Shown: one piece after another, positions 51,624 through 57,416 of the stretch
How positions within the stretch are numbered: the first letter of the stretch is position 1
How the letters are laid out: every line of letters begins with the position of its first letter
Origin: an uncultured Opitutales bacterium
GTDB lineage: Bacteria > Verrucomicrobiota > Verrucomicrobiia > Opitutales > Seribacteraceae
Direction: 5' to 3'
Assembly (NCBI GenBank): GCA_905478775.1
Contig: CAJQKB010000062.1
Location: 1-57,416, forward strand
Length of the DNA stretch: 57,416 nucleotides
Notes under the pieces: model-generated
Told to the model about the DNA's origin: nothing
What the model saw: only the letters and a program-made list of their open reading frames with translations
Databases searched by the model: none
Position numbers and translations under genes: made by a program

Positions 51624-52982
51624 CTACCCTTTTCCAATTCGATGAAGTCTAAAACCTGCATTTTGCACTTCAATAGGGTCGATTAAATTTCGTCCATCAA
51701 AGAAATGAGCCGGTTTTTCCATCTCCGCATAGATTTCTTTTAAATTTAGCTTTTTGAATTCATCCCACTCTGTAAGCAAGGCAATCGCATGGGTTCCCTT
51801 TGCTGCATCAGTTGCACAATCATGAAATGACACTCTTTTGTCATTTGCATCAAGTCGTAAGGAAGACAGAATAGTATCTTTAGGAACTTGCGGGTCGTAA
51901 ATTGCAAGATGTGCTCTTTCTTCCAGTAATCTAGAACAAACCGCGATTGCAGGTGACTCACGAGCATCATTGGTATCCTTTTTGAATGCAAATCCTAGGA
52001 TGGCAATTTTTTTGCCGGATACCGTGTTAAACATTGCATCCATGATGCGTTGAACGAATCGATCTTTTTGATAGTCATTCATTCGGACAACCTGGTCCCA
52101 ATACTCTGCGACTTCTGGCAAGCCAAAGTGTTGGCATAAATACGATAAGTTTAGAATATCTTTTTGGAAGCAGGAACCACCAAATCCAACAGAACTCTTA
52201 AGGAATTTTGGACCAATACGAGAATCAGTTCCGATTGCGTTTGCGACTTCATCCACATCTGCTCCCGTTGCCTCACATAGGGCAGAAATTGCATTAATAC
52301 TTGAGATTCGCTGAGCTAAAAAAGCATTTGCGGTGAGTTTAGAAAGTTCAGAAGACCACAGGTTTGTTGTAATAATATTCTCCCTGTCAATCCATTGATT
52401 ATACAAACTGACCACCTTTTCAATTGCTTCAAGTCCTTCTTTTGATTGATCCCCACCAATTAAAACTCGATCCGGGTTCTCCAAGTCAGCAATGGCAGTT
52501 CCTTCGGCAAGAAATTCTGGATTCGATAATACTTGATAAGAAAATCCATTATTTGATTCGCTCAGGATTTCTTTCACCATTTGCGCGGTTCGGACTGGCA
52601 CGGTCGATTTTTCGACTACAATCTTATTGCCCCCTCCCACCTTCGCAATGTTCCTGGCACAGGACTCAACAAACCTGAGGTCTGCCGCTCTCCCTTTACC
52701 GGATCCATAATCCTTAGTGGGAGTATTGACGCTGATAAAAATAATATCGGAATCTTGTATGGTTTGATCAATCTCAGTAGAAAAGAATAAATTCCTTCCC
52801 CGTGCTGCCTTAACAACTTCTAAAAGACCGGGTTCGTATATCGGGAGATCGTCAGAATTCCATGAATCAATTCTGTCTTGATTTAAATCGACTACCGTAA
52901 CCTTCGAGTCCACGCAATTCTTTGCAATCATCGCCATCGTCGGTCCACCTACATAACCTGCACCAATACAACAAATTTTCAT
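51624..52982 (-). CDS. ugd: UDP-glucose 6-dehydrogenase, metazoan-like form
   Basis: 452 residues. The NAD site GAGYVGGPT, then [49 protein letters not shown] and the catalytic Cys271 in [10 protein letters not shown] are intact, with the C-terminal [13 protein letters not shown] and FDGRN. The enzyme oxidises UDP-glucose twice to UDP-glucuronate for capsule and exopolysaccharide. Blocks such as [43 protein letters not shown] and [15 protein letters not shown] look much more like animal UGDH than the usual bacterial Ugd. It is divergently transcribed from the hydrolase gene. No glycosyltransferase cluster is adjacent. Confidence 0.93.
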   Translation of the reverse strand: MKICCIGAGYVGGPTMAMIAKNCVDSKVTVVDLNQDRIDSWNSDDLPIYEPGLLEVVKAARGRNLFFSTEIDQTIQDSDIIFISVNTPTKDYGSGKGRAADLRFVESCARNIAKVGGGNKIVVEKSTVPVRTAQMVKEILSESNNGFSYQVLSNPEFLAEGTAIADLENPDRVLIGGDQSKEGLEAIEKVVSLYNQWIDRENIITTNLWSSELSKLTANAFLAQRISSINAISALCEATGADVDEVANAIGTDSRIGPKFLKSSVGFGGSCFQKDILNLSYLCQHFGLPEVAEYWDQVVRMNDYQKDRFVQRIMDAMFNTVSGKKIAILGFAFKKDTNDARESPAIAVCSRLLEERAHLAIYDPQVPKDTILSSLRLDANDKRVSFHDCATDAAKGTHAIALLTEWDEFKKLNLKEIYAEMEKPAHFFDGRNLIDPIEVQNAGFRLHRIGKG

Positions 52983-53059
52983 GCTAGTATTAGTATTTAA
53001 ATCTTTAGGTTCTTGCGATTCTATAATTCTTAACCAATTTCTTTTGTAACCTTTATATT

Positions 53060-53869
53060 ATGCTTAACGAATTCATCAATCTACCTTGGCCGAGAATTAT
53101 TTTACTTTTTGCTTTTTTCTATCTCCTCTTTCTCGTTTTCGCATGGTTTTATGCGGAGAAGATTCTTTTCCCTTTTCCTCAACCCGCCACTTATTCAAAA
53201 AAGGAGGTCGATTTTTTAATATCTATCCCAAATGAAATTGAAATTGCATGTATCCAGGAAGAGGCGAAGAAAACGAACGGTTTAGTTGTGCTTTACAGTC
53301 ACGGTAATGGAGAAGACTTGGGGATGGTAAGAGAGCAATTAAAAAAACTCACCCGGTTTGGATGTGATTTCATTTCTTATGACTATCCAGGTTATGGCTT
53401 GAGTGGTGGAACCCCCACAGAGGAGGGATGCTACCAGGCAATCAAGTGTTTATATGATCATTTGATCACCGAGATGGGGGTGGCTCCACAGAATATTATT
53501 CTTTGGGGTCGATCCCTGGGGACTGGTCCGTCTTGCTTTCTTGCCTCGAAAAATGAAGTTGCTGGATTAGTCCTTGAAACTCCATTTTTGAGTGCCTTTC
53601 GAACTATTACAGAAATTCCAGTTTTGCCGTGGGACCGATTTCGAAACATAAACTTTGTTTCGTCTATTCAATGCCCTTCTCTCGTTATTCATGGAAATAT
53701 GGATGAGGTCGTTCCATTTCGACAGGGCCGCAAAATTCACCGAGCACTCCCACATCCCAATGAATTACTCGAAATTAAAGGAGCGTCACATAACAATATC
53801 GCTGAAGTGGGCGGGAGATTATACGATGAATCAATTTATAAGTTTCTTGAAAATTTAGTTAATGATTGA
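53060..53869 (+). CDS. Membrane-anchored alpha/beta hydrolase (ABHD13/17-like)
   Basis: 269 residues. An N-terminal hydrophobic helix (about 12-33) anchors the protein. The hydrolase domain has VLYSHGNGED (oxyanion region), DYPGYGLSGGTPTEEG, the nucleophile elbow GRSLG (Ser152), the acid in HGNMDEVVP (Asp215) and His244 in GASHNNI. This is the order of serine hydrolases of the ABHD13/ABHD17/BEM46 group, typically thioesterases, lipases or deacylases. The substrate is unknown. Confidence 0.8.
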   Translation: MLNEFINLPWPRIILLFAFFYLLFLVFAWFYAEKILFPFPQPATYSKKEVDFLISIPNEIEIACIQEEAKKTNGLVVLYSHGNGEDLGMVREQLKKLTRFGCDFISYDYPGYGLSGGTPTEEGCYQAIKCLYDHLITEMGVAPQNIILWGRSLGTGPSCFLASKNEVAGLVLETPFLSAFRTITEIPVLPWDRFRNINFVSSIQCPSLVIHGNMDEVVPFRQGRKIHRALPHPNELLEIKGASHNNIAEVGGRLYDESIYKFLENLVND

Positions 53870-53934
53870 TTCAACTATGATTGAACATTTAAGATGGTTC
53901 TAGGTCTTACATTATAAATGCGGGTGAATAAAAT

Positions 53935-54744
53935 ATGCTAGGATTAACAAAGAAAGAATCGAGATTCTTCGTGAATACATTTATCGGCCATGTGGTACTG
54001 ATTACACTGGCAGGTTTTTTGGGCTTTCTACCAAGTTGCGAGGAGGAAAAAGAAGAGGTTCATGTTTTTGAATTAGCATCTGCCTCATTCGTGCCTCCGC
54101 CCCCCCCCGTTTATAAACCAGAACCAAAACCGGTTCCTCCAGTGGTGACTCCAGTTAAACCCAGGGTTGTTACCCAACCTAAACCCAAACCAAAACCGGT
54201 GGTTCAAAAACCAAAGCCCAAGCCAATCGTAAAACCAAAACCTACCCCTCGACCGGTTGTAAAACCAAAACCCAAACCGGTTGTCCAAAAACCCAAGACT
54301 ATATCAATTGCCCAATTTCAAAAAAAGCACCCTGTTCAATCTCCGCCCAAGGTTTCCTCCAAGCCGGTTAAACAGGTACCTCGAGTTCGGATTGATCCAA
54401 AAAAATTCGCTCTCCCGCAAATTACGATTTCGAATCCTGCTTCACAATCAACCCAAGTCGATCCCACAATCTTAAATCGATACTTAGGAGCAGTTAAATC
54501 AAAACTCGAAGCAGTCTGGCGGAGATTACAATCCGAATCAAATATTGCGATTGAAGGGGAAGCCTTTTTATCTTTTAAGATTTCTTCGAACGGTACTTTG
54601 ATCTCTCCCACTATTTCAAGGTCATCCGGAAATCAAGCCCTGGATCGATTGGTCATTCAGGTAAGTAAGTCAGTTGGCAACTTGGGCCGTCCGCCGGGTG
54701 GAACACTTTCTTCTTCCCTCGAAATCCCGTTTCGAGTAAGATAG
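53935..54744 (+). CDS. TonB-like energy transducer
   Basis: 269 residues: a short cytoplasmic N-terminus, one membrane helix (about 17-33), a long Pro/Lys/Val linker built from PKPKPV-type repeats (about 57-125), and a C-terminal TonB/TolA-like domain. That domain contains YLGAVKSKLEAVWRRL, FLSFKISSNGTLISPTI, ALDRLVIQVSKSVG and LEIPFRVR. Such proteins span the periplasm and transmit proton-motive force to outer-membrane receptors or the Tol-Pal complex. No ExbB/ExbD or TolQ/R genes are visible in the window, so its motor is encoded elsewhere. TonB and TolA cannot be separated here. Confidence 0.78.
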   Translation: MLGLTKKESRFFVNTFIGHVVLITLAGFLGFLPSCEEEKEEVHVFELASASFVPPPPPVYKPEPKPVPPVVTPVKPRVVTQPKPKPKPVVQKPKPKPIVKPKPTPRPVVKPKPKPVVQKPKTISIAQFQKKHPVQSPPKVSSKPVKQVPRVRIDPKKFALPQITISNPASQSTQVDPTILNRYLGAVKSKLEAVWRRLQSESNIAIEGEAFLSFKISSNGTLISPTISRSSGNQALDRLVIQVSKSVGNLGRPPGGTLSSSLEIPFRVR

Positions 54745-54750
54745 TGAACT

Positions 54751-54897
54751 ATGAAATTTGACTGGCGCAGACCGGTAGCACCAATTCTTTGTATAGTCGG
54801 TATCTTGTTATGCTTGTCCAGGGATCCGATTATTGGCTTAGGGCTATTCGTTGTCTGCTTTGCTCTAATTCTTGGGTTTTCTCGGGGGAGTAGTTGA
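54751..54897 (+). CDS. Small 48-residue membrane protein, unknown
   Basis: An ATG six bases after the TonB-like stop opens a 48-residue frame ending TGA at 54897. It starts MKFDWRRPVAP, then has two hydrophobic segments (about 10-22 and 26-43) separated by SRDP, and ends FSRGSS. The positive N-terminus and tight spacing behind the TonB-like gene suggest translation in the same operon. The last 33 bases overlap the 3' end of ppk on the other strand. No family was recognised; translation needs confirming. Confidence 0.5.
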   Translation: MKFDWRRPVAPILCIVGILLCLSRDPIIGLGLFVVCFALILGFSRGSS

Positions 54898-56997
54898 TTT
54901 ACTTTCCTTTTTCACCGTATGGTGGTTCGCAGATTTTTCCAGCAATGCCTGTTGGGAAGAGAATGAAGCTTTGGATTTAGCGGGGGGCTTTATTCGTGAG
55001 TAAGTTCCATCCTTTTTGAGCAGGCTTGCTCCTTCGTTGTCAGATAGTATCTTTTCGAGGTCGTTTAATACGGAGGCAATTTTTTCAGGATCCTCGATCG
55101 GAAAAACGGCTTCCACCCTACGTAGAAAATTTCGGGGCATCCAATCCGCACTACCAAGATAAAGTTTACATCCTGGCTTTCCATTTTGGAAATAGAAAAC
55201 ACGGCTGTGCTCTAAAAATTGACCCAGTAAACTGCGAACCTTTATGTTTTCACTCATTCCTCTCACTCCTGGAATCAAACCGCATATCCCCCTTATTATT
55301 AGCTCCACTTTTACCCCTTCCTGTGAGGCAAGATAAAGTGCGTCAATGACTGGTTGGTCAATTAGACTGTTTACCTTGATTATGATTTTCCCAGGCTTTC
55401 CGTCACGCACAGCTTCGATTTCATTCGAAATCAATTTGATCATGCGGTCATGAAGGGTAAAGGGTGCCACTAAGAGCTTTTTAAACCGGGGCGTTCGGCT
55501 GTACCCCGTTAAAGTATTAAATAAGTTGGTTAAATCAGATGTGTACGATGGATGACAGGTAAACAGACTATAGTCAGTATATGTTCTGGCTGTACTGGGA
55601 TTGTAATTACCGGTACCCAAGTGAGCATAACTGGTGAGCTTGGAGTCTTCTTTCCTGACTATAAGACAGCACTTGGAGTGTGTTTTTAATCCCGGCAGTC
55701 CATAGACAACATGTACTCCGACTTCTTCCATCTTGTAAGCCCATTGGACATTTGCCTCTTCGTCAAATCTCGCCTTTAACTCAACCAAAGCCGTAACCTG
55801 CTTGCCGTTTTTTGCTGCATCCATCAATGCCCGCACAATAGGAGAATTTCCATTTGTTCGGTAAATAGTAAGTTTTATCGCAAATACATTCGGGTCAATG
55901 GCAGCCTGTCGTAATAAGTCTACTACTGGACCAAATGAATCATAAGGGTGATGGAGAAGAATATCTTTCTTTTTTAAAGTATCAAAAATCTTTTCTTTAT
56001 CTTCGAATTCAAATGGACTGTAAGCTTCAAAGGAGGGAAATTTAAGCTCGGGTTGATCGATCAATCCAGGCAACGACATTAAACGGTAAAGATTAATGGG
56101 TCCGTCTACAGGAATCACATCTTTTTTCGATAAATGAATTGCACCTAGCAGATAGTTTAAAACTTCTTCCTTTACTCCCTTGTCAATTTCAAGGCGAACC
56201 GCAGCACCTTTTCGCAGATTGTGTAATTCTTCTTCTATACTTTGCAATAAGTTTTCTACCTCCTCCTCATCCACATAGAGGTGACTATTTCGAGTAATCC
56301 TAAATGCCCAGGCCCCAGTGGCGACATGACCCGGGAAAAGGTCATCCACAAAATGTCGGACGACATCACTCAAGAACAAAAATGTTTTATTCGTGGTGCC
56401 CTTGGCTTTGATTTCTAATAACCTTGGCAGTACGCGAGGGACGGGAACCACCGCCATAAGAGTATCTGCCTTTTTTTTCCTTTGATTCTTTAACGCAACA
56501 ATTAAATTCAGAGACTTATTGAGTATGAGAGGAAATGGATGGGTAGGGTCAATCGCAAGAGGAGTCAGTACTGGAAAGACTTCCTTTTTGAAATAAGTTT
56601 TCAGCCAATTGAATTGCTCCTTTGATAATTCCTCCACCTTCTTGAATGAAATATTGTTTTTATGAAGGGCAGGTTGAAGCACATTATTCCAGCACGCTTG
56701 TTTATCTTCTGCCATTCGCCCTGCCTGAATACGGATCTCATCCAACAATTCTGCAGGTAGCATTCCATCGATCCCACTTTTGGTTGATCCACCGTCTACT
56801 TTTTGCAGTAATCCGGCCACCCGAATTTCATAAAATTGATCGAGGTTTGAACAGACAAAAGAGAGAAAGCGAATTCTTTCAAGCAGAGGATAGCGAGTCG
56901 ATAATGCTTGATCTAAAACTCGGTTATTAAAAGCTAACCAACTTAATTCACGGTTGAAATATTGGACGCCAGGCAAGTTTTGTTTTGTTTTAGTCAT
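54865..56997 (-). CDS. ppk: Polyphosphate kinase 1
   Basis: 710 residues. The N-terminal FNRELSWLAFNNRVL, the two PLD-like catalytic halves with the autophosphorylated histidine His440 in GLKTHSKCCL and the second His597 in FLEHSRVFYF, plus TGNYNPSTARTYTD and GSADWMPRNFLRRVE are all typical of PPK1. It reversibly builds polyphosphate from ATP. The final 40 residues are a Lys/Ser/Pro-rich tail beyond the conserved fold. It converges with the TonB-like operon, overlapping the small membrane ORF. The start ATG has no Shine-Dalgarno sequence. Confidence 0.96.
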   Translation of the reverse strand: MTKTKQNLPGVQYFNRELSWLAFNNRVLDQALSTRYPLLERIRFLSFVCSNLDQFYEIRVAGLLQKVDGGSTKSGIDGMLPAELLDEIRIQAGRMAEDKQACWNNVLQPALHKNNISFKKVEELSKEQFNWLKTYFKKEVFPVLTPLAIDPTHPFPLILNKSLNLIVALKNQRKKKADTLMAVVPVPRVLPRLLEIKAKGTTNKTFLFLSDVVRHFVDDLFPGHVATGAWAFRITRNSHLYVDEEEVENLLQSIEEELHNLRKGAAVRLEIDKGVKEEVLNYLLGAIHLSKKDVIPVDGPINLYRLMSLPGLIDQPELKFPSFEAYSPFEFEDKEKIFDTLKKKDILLHHPYDSFGPVVDLLRQAAIDPNVFAIKLTIYRTNGNSPIVRALMDAAKNGKQVTALVELKARFDEEANVQWAYKMEEVGVHVVYGLPGLKTHSKCCLIVRKEDSKLTSYAHLGTGNYNPSTARTYTDYSLFTCHPSYTSDLTNLFNTLTGYSRTPRFKKLLVAPFTLHDRMIKLISNEIEAVRDGKPGKIIIKVNSLIDQPVIDALYLASQEGVKVELIIRGICGLIPGVRGMSENIKVRSLLGQFLEHSRVFYFQNGKPGCKLYLGSADWMPRNFLRRVEAVFPIEDPEKIASVLNDLEKILSDNEGASLLKKDGTYSRIKPPAKSKASFSSQQALLEKSANHHTVKKESKSTTPPRKPKN

Positions 56998-57097
56998 TCA
57001 AGAGTAACAAGTCTTCATTAATCTTTTTTTTTCGCAACGAAAAATACGATTTTATTACTCACCACCCTTATATTATTGTGATACTCCACCCAGAATC

Positions 57098-57126
57098 TTG
57101 ACGAAATCATCATTCAAGCTTATGTT
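57098..57126 (+). promoter_or_regulatory. Candidate tmRNA promoter
   Basis: TTGACG (57098-57103), 17 bases, then TATGTT (57121-57126), placed about 25 bases before the mature tmRNA 5' end. Spacing is ideal and the -35 match strong; the -10 is a 4/6 match. Confidence 0.5.
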
Positions 57127-57151
57127 GAAAATTGGTCTTTGAAATTTTGTT

Positions 57152-57416
57152 GGGGGTGTTCCGGATTCGACTGCAATGTGGAAAATCCGGTCGCGTATCG
57201 AGGATGACGCTTGGCCTCGTAAAAAATGCTTCAAATCATTAAATGGCGAAAATAATATCGTTAACTTCGAACCTGAGTTCGAAGCCCTCGCAGCTTAGTT
57301 CTGCGACGTCGACAGTCCACTGACACCTGCTGGGTGGTCGGGGCGTTAAAAGGCAGGTAAAACCTCGGAGCGTTTGGTTGTCTATCGGAGGCTAAACGGT
57401 TGAAGATAACCTCGGA
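57152..57416 (+). ncRNA. ssrA: Transfer-messenger RNA, 3' part outside window
   Basis: GGGGGTGTTCCGGATTCGAC begins the tRNA-like half, and TTGGCCTCGTAAAAA is the conserved stretch before the tag frame. The tag runs from the resume codon GGC (57245) to TAG (57296-57298) and encodes GENNIVNFEPEFEALAA, with the canonical ALAA end recognised by Clp proteases. U at -5 and A at -4 of the resume codon match the conserved positions. The stop sits in the loop of a TCGCAG/CTGCGA helix (57288-57306), as in other tmRNAs, and pseudoknot-type sequence follows. The acceptor 3' end lies beyond 57416. tmRNA with SmpB rescues stalled ribosomes. Confidence 0.95.

Noticed and set aside
54110-54310. Short-period DNA repeats in the TonB-like gene as a CRISPR-like or mobile repeat
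   Set aside because: They encode the Pro-Lys-Val linker typical of TonB proteins; there are no spacers and the frame is maintained.

Overview
The window looks like a chromosomal segment of a verrucomicrobial bacterium, most likely an Opitutales/Puniceicoccales-type marine relative. This rests on protein families, not on a search. The pointers are an enormous LamG/Ig/Fn3 surface protein ending in a calcium-loop plus beta domain tail, a secreted protein resembling the Verrucomicrobium TIGR02597 paralogous family, a CxxCH secreted protein of the planctomycete/verrucomicrobial type, and translation starts that almost never carry a Shine-Dalgarno sequence. Base composition is moderately AT-rich by eye.

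Layout. Positions 2-33040 are one uninterrupted reading frame, already open at the left edge, so the protein is longer than 11,012 residues. It is built from about 15 LamG-type jelly rolls, about 10 domains of a second LamG-like type ('WLDA.D...W.DKSG' to 'EGYLAHKWG'), about 12 Fn3-like units, about 9 putative-Ig (He_PIG-like) units, 3 DUF2341-like units, 5 glycine-rich modules, 2 PA14-like domains, one discoidin-like domain, MBG/Ig-like repeats and a 'DSDGDG' tail. The striking feature is that many domains are not in tandem but nested inside one another, up to four levels deep. A probable extracellular adhesin or matrix/polysaccharide-binding protein is the best guess.

After it come a periplasmic rhodanese (33195-33578), a bidirectional terminator, a secreted CxxCH protein on the minus strand, a TIGR02597-like secreted protein, and a minus-strand pair in which a PQQ-type propeller gene overlaps priA by ATGA. 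From 40.7 to 49.5 kb on the plus strand lie a two-RCK potassium channel, an MFS transporter, a phospholipase D-family protein, a small outer-membrane barrel, a PatB/MalY-type C-S lyase and DNA ligase LigA. A riboflavin operon follows (ribBA with a degenerate second domain, ribH, nusB). Then come a metazoan-like UDP-glucose dehydrogenase (minus), a membrane-anchored alpha/beta hydrolase, a TonB-like protein, a 48-residue membrane peptide, and polyphosphate kinase (minus). The right edge holds the first about 265 nt of tmRNA, with a 17-residue tag.

How the genes fit together: the window mixes housekeeping functions (replication restart, DNA ligation, riboflavin, NusB, trans-translation, polyphosphate) with envelope functions (giant surface protein, barrel, TonB, PLD-type phospholipid enzyme, UDP-glucuronate supply). 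No insertion sequence, phage gene, tRNA or CRISPR array was seen. No stretch longer than 300 bases lacks a gene; the longest gaps are about 150 bases (33041-33194 and 57001-57151).
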